A stretch of 64,000 bases of DNA, from NCBI RefSeq assembly GCF_016859285.1, contig NC_053404.1, forward strand, positions 15,825,105 to 15,889,104. Reading direction: 5' to 3'. Positions 43,101 to 55,645 of this stretch are shown piece after piece (the stretch's first letter is position 1; every line of letters begins with the position of its first letter). The translations under genes were made by a program, and so were the position numbers. The stretch comes from Xiphias gladius. Lineage: Eukaryota; Chordata; Actinopteri; Istiophoriformes; Xiphiidae. The notes below the pieces were generated by a model that saw nothing but the letters and a program-made list of their open reading frames with translations, searched no databases and had not been told where the DNA came from.

Positions 43101-46081
43101 TATTGGAGTAGTAGGTGTTCCAGGAAGACCTGAGCGACTCCTGCCCTCCTATATCCCACATCAGGAAGTGTGTGTTCTTCACCACTATTTCTTCCACATT
43201 GCTTCCGATGGTGGGAGACGTATGGACCACCTCGTTCATCAGACTTGACAAAACGGAATCATCAGAATCATGAGTTTTGGCAAGTTTAGATACGGCAAAC
43301 AAGGAGGGAATTTATCAATAAAAACTACTTACAATTGGTAGAGTATAGTGGTTTTCCCTGCATTGTCTAGTCCAACAATTATCACCTTGTGCTCTGTAAA
43401 ACAGACACAGTACATTAACTGTGTGATTTCAGTCATCTATTGAAAAACACTCAATCTTCAACAGGACACCATTATCAAGAAAACACTCATGTAAAGGAAT
43501 CTTTTTACTTTCAGTCACTGTAAACACAATACGTGGCATAGAGTCTGCCATAAAGTAAATCCAGTTTCAGTCTATACAATGCATGCATGCCATTCATTGC
43601 TGCCCATTCCCTCCTCAAAACTTCCTGACCTCATCTTTCCAAGCATCACTGAATCTATACAAAAATTCCAACCATTCTTAAAACCAGCTAGCCGGGCTTT
43701 GACGCCTGTCAAGCAGAATCAGAGATGACACATACATGCTAAAATATCCCACTTCAGTGTTTTGACCTTCCCTGGTGTCTGGGGCCGCCGGCTGCCGGAG
43801 AGGACGGAAGTCTGGTCAGAGGGCTTGCTGTTTCGACTGTCTTTGTGCACCATACTGGCTGTTTGGAGGATGTTGCATGTCAATTGCTTCCTTAAAGAGG
43901 AGCTACCCTGCGACGATCCTGACAGCACAACTAAATTGAAACGTCGCTATTACCATCGTAAAATCCGAATTTCAAATGCTGTTAAAAAAAAAAAATCTTT
44001 TTTGACATGCATACTACCATACCAGCAACAACTGACTATAAACAACAACCTATCTATTGCTCAGGGAAAAACTTGTTACTCCAACACATCTAACCTAGGT
44101 TAGGTCAGATTCCTTTGACATGTATGATGTTACTGAGAACAAACAAGATGTTCATTTTACTTGATTTATTCCAGTGGATTACCGAAAAATTGTTTTCTAA
44201 GAAATATATTTGCAGATTGCTTACTTTTTCAGAACTTGTAATACAGTAATGTGTTTGTTCTACAAATGTTTTATAGTGAAACAGAAACAGTAATGACAGT
44301 TGTATCATGCAAATTTACATTGGCCGGCGCGGATTATCTTGAAAATTTGTCCTCTTGGTCCTCTACCACAAAATGATGCAATTTTCTGAACTGGACACAA
44401 AGGAGCTACGGGCTTTCAAGCATTTTTTTTTTTTAATAGCATATACTGTAGCAAAAGGTGTCAGAATAAAAGAAAACAATAAAAATAACAAAGACAAGAT
44501 TTAAGTGCAGTTACATAATTATCAGTACCAGTGCTTGTGGTTTGATTAGTTACGTCTCTGGTAATTACAAGTCCAAGGATTTCACTTAGGCTTCGCTGTA
44601 ATCTCTTTAAGTGAGTGAAACTTGACTCTGGGAACGGTGTAATCCAGATTTAGGGAATGGATGCGGGAGTCCATCTCTCATAACCCTGAGGCCAGGCATG
44701 AACACGACACAGGCCGGAGTAATTAAGAGAGATTCAATATCCATTGTTAACAATGACCATTTGAGCAGAACACACCATGAAAATGCTCAATGTTATCCGT
44801 AGTTATTCTTTAAGTTTATTAATCAGAGTGAACCTTACTTCAGCTCAAAAACTCTTTCCTATTTCTTGTAACTAAAAATAATATTTGCTTATTGTAAGAA
44901 AACTACTGTAGCAGCTAGGAAAATGTAGCTGGATATTTTATTAATGCCTGTGTTTATAATATAATTCTTTAAAAAAACAAATCCTTACTATGTGACCTGC
45001 TGCTTGAAATAAGAAGACAAACTACATTTTACACCTTTGTAATATTTTCACAGTTGAACACATATATGAGTGAAAGATATACAGATAATTTTGGATGGTT
45101 AGGGTGAAATAGTGGGATTATCTGGGCTCTTTGTTGGGCTTTTTTTTCATCTTTATTTCCCCTCAGTTTATTTTTATTTTAGTCTATTACATTTATTTGT
45201 CAGGCACCATATGCAAAAAAACCCCCATTAATCTCATACAAGGAAAAGAGATGTACTGTACCAGATTTAACTACTTGCCAATCTCCGTCTCCAGTCCTTG
45301 GGACACACACACTAATACAGCTCATGCATTTAATACAACTACATATTCAAAATACAATAAACTCTAAATTCAGTCATAGATCCAACCAGACATTCAGATT
45401 TGCATCATTACCCCCAATACTATGCAAAATGTATACAAACAATAACTCCCACTCAGCCCCACTTCTCTTGCCAGCAATTTTGGTTTTATTACTGTTCCTA
45501 TAGCTTTTACTTTCTGACTCAATCACAACTAAGTGGATCCTTGGATAACAAATCCTTTGGCTTTATAAGTGTTAAACTGGGCAACTACTGAATCACTGTT
45601 ATTTGTGAGTGGAGAGCTTTGCACAGTAGAATAATTAAACTATTTAGATTAAACAAAATTTCCAGAAAGTTGGGGGGAAAGTGATGCAATGTAATGTGTC
45701 CTGGAAAGCGAGTTAAAGCTGACTGACAGCTCGATGAATACGCTCTTGCAGGTGATTTAAAGTAATCACGTTGGTTGAGACACTGATCAACAGATTATCT
45801 ATCAGAGTGGTTGGTAGCGTTGGGAAGCTGCAGTGTAAAGAGTTGTTTTGACAAGTTAAAAGGAAGTCGGTTCAGCTGGCCGAGCGGCCTGAGTCCCGAA
45901 GTCACATAATTCCCCTCAATCTGTTATTGTGGCGTTTGCTGCTCACTTTAAGCTAACGGGCTAACAGTACACATCGACCCCGGTTGAGCAGCTAGCGGGA
46001 CGTTAGTGAGTCGTAACAATTTCACCGACACCCACCTTGGTTACAGAAGAAGCTCCACAGTTTAGCGAATATGAGGCCCAT
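40138..46081 (-). CDS. arl5b: ADP-ribosylation factor-like 5B, one internal exon not found
   Basis: Exons seen: 46,081-46,036; 43,393-43,333; 43,243-43,096; 41,615-41,464; 40,186-40,138. ARL5B is a trans-Golgi small GTPase of the ARF family that recruits GARP for endosome-to-Golgi transport. Visible features are MGLIFAKLW (Gly2 for myristoylation), P-loop GLDNAGKT, switch [36 protein letters not shown] (G3), ANKQD (G4), CCALTGEG (G5-like SAL region) and the end [12 protein letters not shown]5B rather than ARL5A is chosen from FAKLW and QFLMNEV. Oddity: the 84-bp exon for residues 86-113 (central strand VVDS and the following helix) is absent from intron 43,095-41,616. The flanking exons are both phase 0, so joining them stays in frame but gives 151 instead of 179 residues. 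Confidence 0.9.
40694..40817. repeat. copy of maf1 3' end between short direct repeats
   Basis: 40,725-40,780 matches the maf1 3' end at about 38,257-38,312 with roughly four mismatches in 56. It includes gcagatgtgaat, ctggtgttc and aacctgattag, and the maf1 AATAAA has become AATCAA. It is flanked by direct repeats of about 35 bp (taagaccttttaaataccaa at 40,694 and taagaccttttaaataccac at 40,781). It lies in the last arl5b intron. Confidence 0.75.
41975..42555. repeat. two adjacent copies of the 'ctgcaactaacgattattt' family
   Basis: The first runs from ttttcattatcaattaatct to about 42,250, the second from 42,290 to ttatcaaaataactgcctgt. Both share the 'agcccaag..gatgtcttcag' and 'gagaagcgggaactaggaaa' landmarks. 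They occupy the arl5b intron in which the missing exon would be expected. Confidence 0.55.
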
Positions 46082-46108
46082 TGTTTAGGTTAGCACCAGT
46101 ATGTGTCA

Positions 46109-46138
46109 GTCCGTCCGTCCGTCCGTCCGTCCGTCCGT
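46109..46138. repeat. (GTCC)n microsatellite in arl5b 5'UTR
   Basis: Seven and a half GTCC units about 28 bp upstream of the arl5b start codon. The minus-strand transcript would read GGAC repeats. Confidence 0.9.
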
Positions 46139-46560
46139 TAGCAGAGTGGGCAGCAGCACCGAGCCTCTCCACTCTCAAGTCCACACCGTACGATCAGTGG
46201 CTGGCTGCGGCTAGCTAACATTAGCCGGATGATCTCTTGTCCGCAAAACACCTCACCGACCTTTTCAAAGCGAACTCCATGCGCCCCGGCAATATCTAAA
46301 CCCTAACTAATGCAAAGGTAAAATGGGGTAAGGTCACATAGAAGTGGCGACTTATTATCGAACGTTTAAAGTGTCGCTGAATTCTCCACAAATCGTACAA
46401 ACACAGGGTGTTTGAGACCAGCTCCTTGTTGACTCCGCTCGTACGGCTTCTGCTGTCCGTTAGCTGCAGACGGTGGTTCGGTGAAAAACGCAACTCAGGC
46501 TATTGAGCTCTCTTCCGGTTACGTAATGACGTCTTGGCGTGTTCATTGGCTTTTTTTTTT
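46139..46560 (-). promoter_or_regulatory. arl5b promoter region
   Basis: CpG-containing sequence upstream of the arl5b 5'UTR, with ETS-like TTCCGG and CRE-like acgtaatgacgtc motifs near 46,510-46,535. The assignment is by position and composition only. Confidence 0.4.
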
Positions 46561-48960
46561 CTTTTTTTTTCTCTCCGAACAGCTGTTTTCACGAAGTATT
46601 GCAGTGTTGTGCAGATCCTCATCTCCCCCGAGTTGCTGGTGAGCTCAATGGATGCGTATTAACTCTTGCAACATCAAGATCATGTCTTAACAAAGCTCTT
46701 TGTTTGCGTATTTTTTAGTTTGTATAGTTTTAATCTTTTTTGAATAACAAAAACTAAACTGCTGAAGACCAAACACTTCGGAATCTCAACGCAGGGACTG
46801 ACGCCCCACATAGTTTTAGGAGCTACCGTTAGTCTCAGGCTACATAATGTACCTGGGCTGGTACAAAACTTCAGAGAAATTGTCTTAAATTTTGAGTTTT
46901 GAGTAAAAAAAATAAAATAAAATAAAAAAAGTTTTGTAAAAAGGAGGACCTCAGAGTAACTTTTAGCACAGTTACAATGTCATTTGGAAGAGATGTGTCA
47001 TGGCTGCATCACATCAGTCATCACGGCTTAATTGACACTTTGTCATGATTAGGACTAACCCATCATGCATTGTGTCCAAGGTTATATGTGCTTCAATACA
47101 TTGTAGCATGCAGGAGAAAACTGTATACATTTCCCTTACAGTTATGTTGACAATAATAATTGATGCTCTACTGTATATCCTATGATATATGCTATTTGAA
47201 ATATTACTCATAAAAGCCTGATTAAGTTCAAGGAGGATGCAGGGTTGTTTTTTTTTAAGTATAGAAAAGGCTTATTCACTGTACGGCAGATTAAATAGAC
47301 TTTGTAATCATTACCTGTTGTTGTTATTGTAACTGTTTCCCCCCTGTAATGAATCACACGACATTAGAAGTGCGGTTTAGAGTATTCTGGTGCATATCTG
47401 CTTTTTCTTGCGTATTTTTGTTCTCATCTGTCTGAATGGACCAAGTCGAAAAAGGGAAACGAGAGAAATATTGAAATTTCATTAGTGCTGCAAGTTAGGT
47501 TTTTACAAGGTCCAAGTCACAGACATATATGGCTTCTTTTCCCCCCACATACTCAGCCTCAAAGACACTTCCTGTAGTGGTGATTTGTGGTTAATTTCTT
47601 TGAATATTCCTCATTTCTTGGCTCAAATAGACTCCTTACTCACTTCTGTATAACGGCTTAAAAAAAGAAATCCATAAAATTGCTGTGCTCATGTAACTTC
47701 CGCTCATATACATTTTCTACAAACGTCCACTTTATTATTATAATTTAACTGAATATTCCCTAATATGTATGTGCCTCTGTCTTTTCTTTTCACATTGTTA
47801 CAGCTTTTACTGTTTTATTTTTGTATGTTTATCTAGACAATCATATTCAACTTTTCATTTTTATCTTAATTTGCTAATGTGATACTTATATTTTTTATGT
47901 TTAACCAGATGTTTGTACAGCTGTTCTGTTACAGTTTTGCAATTTTTAAAAAAGAATAAAATACCACATTTGGAATGATAATGATATTTTATTTTTAGAG
48001 AAATGGATTGATAACAACATAATACTTGTCTGTCAGTTTACTTATAATGAATTCTAACAGAATGTAATATTCCTATACACTTTTTTTTTTGCCGTGCCAG
48101 TTGTTTTTGACACTATTCCGTCAGGTATTAAAATTCACATTTATCACATTAAATGTACATGGGATATAATCCAGAGGGCTACAAGTAATAAACATGCTTC
48201 TCTATGTTTGGAATAATTTGCATATTGGTAAAGGATAGGGAAAAAAAGCATCGTTGTTACCCAGGATTTTTTGTCTTTTTCGAATAACGGTGGAGAAGTC
48301 CCTCTGAAAATATTGCAAAAATGTTATCCTGTTCATTCAGTTAGTGTAAAATACAGGTTGAATGTTGAGCCTCTTTGTTCCGTCTGTCACAACACAGCTG
48401 AAACTATAACTCCTCTTTTCTGGGATTGTACCTCTAGTCAAACTGTTTGGTTTCACTTTAATAACTTTTTAAACAGAAAATTGAATACTCAACTCAAATT
48501 TAAAATCGGATTTATTTTATTTATTTGGTAATTTTAATAATAAAATGCATGAAAATTCCGTATATAATTTGCAAAACAGACACACAACTCTACTGTCTTC
48601 AGGTTCTACTTAAAATCCCACCTGGGCATATTGAAATACTGCACAAACTAAAGCTAAAGCTGTGAAAACTAGAGACCGATGCAATTAATTTGATCTGTCA
48701 TTTATTTTTATTTGTGTTTGCTTTTTTAATCCTCTTCACTGATGTATTATTTTTATTTGTTTACTACCTCGAACACACAAAGCATTGTTACTGTGTTCTG
48801 AATGGTGAACAGGTTGTAAGTTTCATTTTGTAAATGAAGTAATAAAAGTAAAAGGTAACAAAAAGCTTTTAAAATAAATATTTCCCTGCTGAACCTTTAT
48901 TTAAAGGTATTTAAAAGTGCACCTGAGGACAACTGTACCGTTCATGCTTTGGCTGCGGGA
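46561..48960. other. intergenic between divergent arl5b and nsun6
   Basis: AT-rich sequence with no host gene. The only recognisable content is an L1-type LINE 3' fragment (48,150-48,860). Confidence 0.6.
48150..48860 (+). mobile_element. L1-type LINE, 5'-truncated 3' fragment
   Basis: An open frame at 48,271-48,531 encodes the C-terminal zinc-knuckle-like (zf-RVT) region of fish L1 ORF2: GEVPLKILQKCYPV, then YRLNVEPLCSVCHNTAE and a PLFWDCTSSQTVW block (CxxC..H-like..C). Downstream, in broken frames, is sequence like the LGK..IHK tail and a 3' end near tgaagtaataaaagtaaaag. The reverse transcriptase and endonuclease parts are missing, so it is a dead 5'-truncated copy. Boundaries are approximate. 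Confidence 0.7.
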
Positions 48961-49019
48961 AGTGTTTTTCATGTGTCTCAGAACTGCTCCCATGTACAAC
49001 GTTTTCTGTCACGCGCGTG

Positions 49020-49119
49020 CGTGAAAGCCAGCTGATGTCATGTGACCGAGCTGTGGTGACGTATGCGGAAGTAGTTGCACCGGCCACGCTATAACACCCG
49101 GACCCTCGGGCAGCTAAAC
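49020..49119 (+). promoter_or_regulatory. nsun6 promoter and noncoding first exon
   Basis: GTCATGTGAC (49,037-49,046), a CRE-like TGACGTA (49,057-49,063) and an ETS-like GCGGAAGT (49,065) precede a short GC-rich exon that ends at the donor taaac|gtgagt (49,119). The next exon, near 50,090, carries the nsun6 ATG. Confidence 0.6.
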
Positions 49120-50113
49120 GTGAGTCCTTAAAGGCTATTAAACCCGACTTAACACTGTCATTAAGCTTAGAACAGACTCTAAATTTAACTGGCCACTTAT
49201 TACATGTGAATGTAAGAAGCAGATGTGTTGAATAGGCCCGAATGTTAGAGTGATACGACTGATCTGTTTAGACATGAAGTATTACAGGGTCTATTATAAG
49301 ATGTTATTTAATGTTGGGGAAAAGGCACTTCCTCAGTTAATTATCACAAACATACCCTGGTGTCTAAATACCTCACATTTGTTATATTTAATTCAGACAG
49401 AGCTAATAATAGACAGACATAGACAATTCTGTGCTTTTCTGTGCTAATGACTTGCACTTGTTTTTGTATGCATCTCTTAATTTCCTACTCATTTTAATCT
49501 TAATCATTTGTACTTTATTGCACCGTTGCTTTTCGTTTATTTAACGTTCATTTGTATAGGGACAAGTATACAGCATGAACATATGCCACAGTGTATACGG
49601 TTTTATGCAGTTTGGGGACGTGTTTTATTGATTTATTGATTTTGGAAGTGAAAAGAAATAAGTAAAAGCAAGGTTTCTAGTGGCTCTCAGTGTACTTACA
49701 TGCCATACACATGGACATACAGCAAAAACCAAAAGGACAACAAAGCTGAGCAAAGATAAATAAACATAAACATATGGCTATTGTGTACATGCAAGTAGGT
49801 TTAACAAAAAAAAAAAAAAAAAGATGCATATATGTAGGAACAACGATGGACACAACATACAATATCTATGTACAAGCCGACCAGTTTGTGAAGTTGTCTT
49901 CCATACCTGGTGCAGGTATGGAAGAGTGCAAGGAGTGCTAAAATAAATATTAAATGGGTAATGCAATAAGTTACTTTACATACATGAAGTAGGTGTGTTA
50001 AATGTAAATGCACTGTTACTTTTTATTTCATGAAAATCAGCACTTAGTAGAATGAATTTTTTTTTTTTTCTTTTTTTTAAACACACTGAAAGGTTTTGTT
50101 GAGAGCAGAAGAA

Positions 50114-53100
50114 ATGTCCACCTTTCCAAGGATTTCTCTGAAGCCTGAAGTGACCGAATATCTTAAGAGTGTCTTCTTAAACACGGAGGTAAGACTTTAT
50201 ACTGGTTTCTTAGGTGTAAGTGTTCTCTTCTGGAGAATCATAAATACACCTCATAAAAGTAAGCGTCGTCTTCTCTTTCAGCGGAAAAGATAACCTTCGG
50301 AGCGTGACTGAGATTTTAGAAATGGTGATATCATGAGTACAAACTCCCTCAGCACTAAGAAACTTTTGACTCGCAAACCAAAAATGTTAATAGAACGTCA
50401 CATTGCAGTCATGTAATGGTTAAATTATATTTTCTGCAAATTTCATCTCCCCACACAATAGTGTGAATGCACTTTTAAAGCCTGAAAACAGTAAAAATTT
50501 AATAATTTTGCCTCTCAGAATACCAGAGTCAGCACTAAAAACTCACATTTATGTGTAAATGTAGAAAGTAAATTCCCTCTCAGGTGGTTAAAACAACAAA
50601 AATCTCCAGGGACAATACCGCATACATGTCCTCGGTGCTCTCAATTGTAGCTATAGCACTGAAAACTCTATTTATTCTGTTTGTTATGGTGATCTGAATA
50701 ATCCAAATCATGATAGGACGTCTCATTATTTTTATTTTGATATGAAATGTCTGTTTTAGTTATATTGTGCTTAATTTCTAAGAGTTAATATGTACATTTT
50801 TATTTATGTGACTTAAAACAATTAACAGAATATTATAATTAATGAATTTTTGCAAATCATTTGTGCAGGTGTTAGCTGCAGTGGGTCATCAGGAGGCAGA
50901 AACCCGCTTCCACAAGCTGCTCGCGTGTCTGTCACACCCCCCTTCATACACTTGTGTGCGGGCCAGCACTCACCTCGCCTCCCTGGAGGAGATCAGACAC
51001 AAGTTGGGAGAAGAGCTGAAAAAGGTGAGCCTTTGTCTCGCAGCAGAATGAGAGAGAGTGCAAGGAAATTGATATATTTGGAAATGTTGTTGCTGTGCGT
51101 TGGTGCGCCACAGGGGCGGCTGTGGTCAGCTGAGTCATAATTATTCAGCACGCTGTTGTTGTTAAAGCAGCAGGTGTGCAGCTCGTCAGCAGAGGAGGTC
51201 TCCCTTCAGATTCTTCCTCACCCGCGAATTCCAGATGTGCTGCTCCTTCCTGTCGATGGCCCGAGGTATGTAAGGAATGCTGGAACAACGTCAGACAAAT
51301 CTGAATCTGCTCTTTAGCGTACAGACTTAGCCTGAAATTGCAGCGTCTGTCCAACCACAGGGCTGGTGTTTCGTTAGGGCCAAACCCACTTGGAATTTCA
51401 TGGAACGAGCACAAAAAAAACGAAGACATGTTTAAAGCGCAGAAAGGTTTTTGAACTACTTTTGTTTATCATCTCCTGTAGTGTTCAGCTTTTTAGCCGT
51501 GCCTCTAAGTATTTATTTTATTCGAAAAAGAGAAAATACAGCAGCAGCACAATAAACAACTCTTACTCTGTCCTTTTTTGTATTGGGTTGGCGATGGATA
51601 AGAACGGAAACGTCTAAAGTGCCTAAATCTTTTGCACAGTACTGTATATACAGAAACAACAAAACAGAGGTCAACCGCCCCACCCTCATACGCTTACTGA
51701 AATGCAATCAAACAAAGAAAATGACATTTTTGAGAATAATTGACTGCACGTGCCAATATATGCTGTATCTCCATACAGGCTGAAAATGCCTGAAAGTGTG
51801 AGTTCTGTTTTCTCTTGTATCCTCAGACCTGTGAGGCAGGTCAGCTCAGAGGTGGTGGTCGGCGCTCAGTGCGGCAGCGCCGTACTGAGAGGTGCTCATG
51901 TCTTTGCCCCGGGGATCCTCGCCAGCCCCAAGCGTAAGACTCAAAGACACATGTCTCAAAAAGTTGTAAATGCTCCAAAGAGGTTGTACTGCATGTGTTG
52001 AAGCGTCAAAGTGCCATGTCTTGTGTCCAGAGTTTATCGGTCAACAACACAGCACTTTTGCTTTGTTGATTATGCTTCAGAGTGTGAGTGTCTAACATGA
52101 AATCTGCCCGTGATGTTTTTGCTGATAGACATGAAGGCTGGAGATGTAGTTTCTGTCTTCTCGGACTTGGAGGGAAAGTGCACCCGAGGAGCCACGAGCT
52201 TCCAGGGGAAGAGAGTGTTTGTGGGAAATGGAATTGCTGAAATGGGCCGCTCCAGCCTCTTCTGCACAGATGAGCCTGCCAAGTACGTAGGCGTTGTTTG
52301 TATTATAAATTTATGACTCTGCAAACTATGCCAAAATGAAGCATCTGGCCCATGTGCAGTCCAGCCTGGCATGTTGTTCTGGTGCTACTTAGTTATGAGA
52401 GCTTCAGTTTAATGTGAAAAGGACGATGTAGTAAGTACACTAAATAAAAAAACAAATCGAGAATTGCTTCTCGGAGCTGACAGCGATTTGACACAAAACT
52501 CTGCTCAGATGCACCGATGGGCCATCAGGGTCCTCAAAAACGGGGATTGAATTCTCAACGTACACTGCTTCGGCCAGGTACAAAGGTTTGAAATTCAAAA
52601 AGTTTATATCAGTGACTGCATGATTAAAAACAAGGCAAATGCGCATTAAACGTCCACCAGTCTTCCACCATGTCCCACAGTCAGGATGACTGTGTGGTTT
52701 GAAATTCGTAAAGGAGAATAATTGAGTCGCTGTCTTCTGTTATTTTAGAGGTATCGGTGTTCGGATGGTAGAGCCACTTTACCGGAGTCCTTCCTTTGAT
52801 GGTGTTCTTCCCAACCTGGCATTCCTACAGGTATTTATTCTATTACAGTCTACATTAGAAGAATTAGATGCACGTTCCTACCAGTTAATGTCAGAATGAT
52901 GAGTAGGTTAGCTGCTAAATGCTAATGTTGGATTGAACAGTGCTACCATCCCTCGTGACTGGTGCAGCCTTAGGACCAGGGAATAACATGGTTAAGTAAT
53001 CCACACGCATCACTCCCCTAAGCAAACTGATTTCATGTCTGCAGAACCTCCCCTCTGTGGTTGTGGGACACGTGCTCGGGCCCTGTCCCGGAGAACGTAT

Positions 53101-55585
53101 CCTGGATATGTGTGCTGCACCTGGAGGGAAGACCTGCCACATCGCTGCGGTCATGGGGGATCAGGTACGACGAATAGCCTGCTGCAGATGTTCGCTGCTG
53201 CATGGATTGTAGTTATAATCGAGGTTCCAAGGAAAAACTCCCAAATCATTTTCACTGTACATTCTGAGAACGAGCCGTGATGCTCTGTGAGTGTAACCAA
53301 TGAATTTCTGTCTCACACAGGGTGAGGTTGTGGCCTTGGACAGGATCCGAAACAAGATCGATCGAATTCGTCAAAATGCACAAATGTTGCATTTGCGTAG
53401 CATCAAAGCTTATTGCTTTAACAGCACTCAGGCTGTGAGCAGTGACGCGGCGCACGAAACTGAAGGTAGAGAGCTGCCTATGAATATTTATCTGCGATTA
53501 ATCCCAGGACTCAGTAGACAGAGAGCACTGCTGTTTCTGTTCACATTCCAGGACCTCCCTTCCCTCCTGAGAGTTTTGACCGGGTTTTGTTGGATGCTCC
53601 CTGTAGTGGCCTCGGACAGAGACCCAACATGGCCAGCACCTGGAGCCTCAAGGAGATTTGTTCCTACCAGCCTCTGCAGCGCAAGTTATTTCATGCTGTA
53701 CGTTTTACCGCACCCAGGTACAGCCCTCCTTACATATTTAATCTCTTTTTGCAACCACCGGTCTGAGATGATAACTCAGTCTGGTCAGTAGGTGGCAGCA
53801 TTTGACAGTTAAAGCACTGCTGTGTACAGTTGTAATTCACATCCTAATGGGAAAATCCACTTCAGAATGTTATCTACTGAAGTTATTCCTCTGATCTTTT
53901 CCTGGAAAGTCTGCCCAAAGCTGGGACTAAAAAAAAACATGATTTTAATCCTGATTTACACCCTGGAATGTTTGGTATGATTCTGCACTCAGTTGGGTGT
54001 TTAAAGTGAGTGTCAGGGACAACTTTGAGCTCTGAAAGAAAGAAATGTGTCAGTAGTAGAGGACATCTTCCGCAATAGTAGCCCTCATAGTCATAGGTGC
54101 CTTTTGATACAAATGTACATGAACGTAGATTAAGAGAAAAGCACTTGTGGATTGTGTTTTAGGGTGGATTTTTTTTTTTTTTTTTTTTTTTGCTTTAAGT
54201 AGGGCTACAGGGAGATTAGTGTCCAGTGCAGAGGACATAATTTATGCCAGTGAAATAAAGTGCTCCATCAGTGTCCACCAGCACTTCCTCAAGGTTATCC
54301 AGCACGCAGGCTGAAGGAAAAGGCGCCTGTTTGGAAGATATACTGATTTTTTTAAGCCACCTGAGGGCAGCAGACACAATATGTCAACATAACACTGTCA
54401 TGCCATCACCTTTTATATGGCGAATTTATGGGAAATATCCGGCTCTCAAGTCCCACTATGTTCATCAGCTAGTCGTTAACTATGTCTGTCTTTTGCATGG
54501 TTCTGGGTTTATCCCCAGTTTATCAACCAGTCCGAGTAATTTTTGTTCTCTAGTCCAGCCTCTTCTTTGCCTCATTGTGGTGCGCTAAGTCATAATGGGC
54601 TCATTACTGCCCAGTGAGGCTGGCGGACAGAAAACACCGGACTTGTACTAAATGGTTGGTGAGAACCGCAGTTGTAGTGGGTGTTTTCCCCCAGCGGCCA
54701 GGAGGGACAACAATGAGCTCATTCCACGCTCACAAAGGTGAAATTTATGCTTTATCGGAAGGGTTTTTCGAACAATATTTTTTGTTTTACATGAGAAAAG
54801 AGTTCAAGGATGAAGACTAACTGGTGGGTTTCGCAAATGTACGTATGGTTAACCTCCCCACCTCCGTTTTAGATCAGCGCAAACGAGGCTAGTGTACAGT
54901 GTGGTTTTAGAGCTTGTCCAAAAATGACGCTATGAGAGTGGGGAGAGTGAACCAAAACAGCAAAGTTGCGGGCCGGAAAGCCACACCAAGAAGCTGAAAC
55001 TCACTATAAATCTCCCTAAAGCTGAAAGGAGCTGCAGATTCAGGTGATAAATCTCCGTAGGTTCATCACTACGAGCGACTCCTTTCGCATTGTCACGTTA
55101 TTATAAAAATATCCATTACAGCCGCTTTGATCAAAGGTCTTTATGTTAGGAACCAAAATACATAAATTTGTGTGTGGTTTCAGGCGGTGCGGTTATTAAA
55201 GAAAGGCGGGGTTCTGGTGTACAGCACCTGCACAGTGACTCTAGCAGAGAATGAGGAGCAGGTAGCCTGGGCCCTCGATACCTTTCCCTGCCTCACGCTC
55301 CAGCCGCAGGTAAACGTATCGTAGCCACATGCCCGGACTTACAAATATACCCAGAGTTGTAAAGAAACCTCAGCCAATGCATGCTCCCGTTCTCGTCTTC
55401 CTCAGGAACCTCACATTGGCACAGAAGGCATGCTGGGAGCTGGCCTGTCAACTGAGCAGCTGCGCCTCCTCCAGAGGTTCAGTCCTGAGCTGATCTGGGA
55501 CCAGACAGAAACGACAGATCCCCTCCGCTGCAGAGCCGACAGGGACACCATTGGCTTCTTTATTGCCAAGTTCTTGAAAAACTGA
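50114..55585 (+). CDS. nsun6: NSUN6 tRNA (cytosine-5) methyltransferase
   Basis: Eleven coding exons: 50,114-50,188; 50,869-51,024; 51,171-51,265; 51,827-51,933; 52,129-52,282; 52,749-52,830; 53,045-53,164; 53,321-53,465; 53,552-53,697; 55,184-55,309; 55,406-55,585. They total 461 residues (human 469). NSUN6 methylates C72 at the acceptor end of tRNA-Cys and tRNA-Thr, and some mRNA sites, using S-adenosylmethionine. An N-terminal PUA domain (VVVGAQCGSAVLRGAHVFAP; MKAGDVVSVFSD; GNGIAEM) precedes the Rossmann-fold catalytic domain: SAM motif ILDMCAAPGGKTCHIAA, GEVVALDRI, then LLDAPCSGLGQRPN (Cys of PCSG) and VYSTCTVTLAENEEQVAWAL (catalytic Cys of TCT). Both cysteines are present. The end IGFFIAKFLKN is typical. 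It is transcribed away from arl5b, as in human. Confidence 0.96.
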
Positions 55586-55645
55586 CCAGAGGGCATGTTT
55601 TCTCTTACAGCCCTCACACGAGACTGCAGACGGGAACAATTCTGT

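Noticed and set aside
53300-53791. 163-codon + strand frame as a separate gene
   Set aside because: It is a read-through of nsun6 exon 9 into introns; the true exon borders are at 53,321-53,465 and 53,552-53,697.
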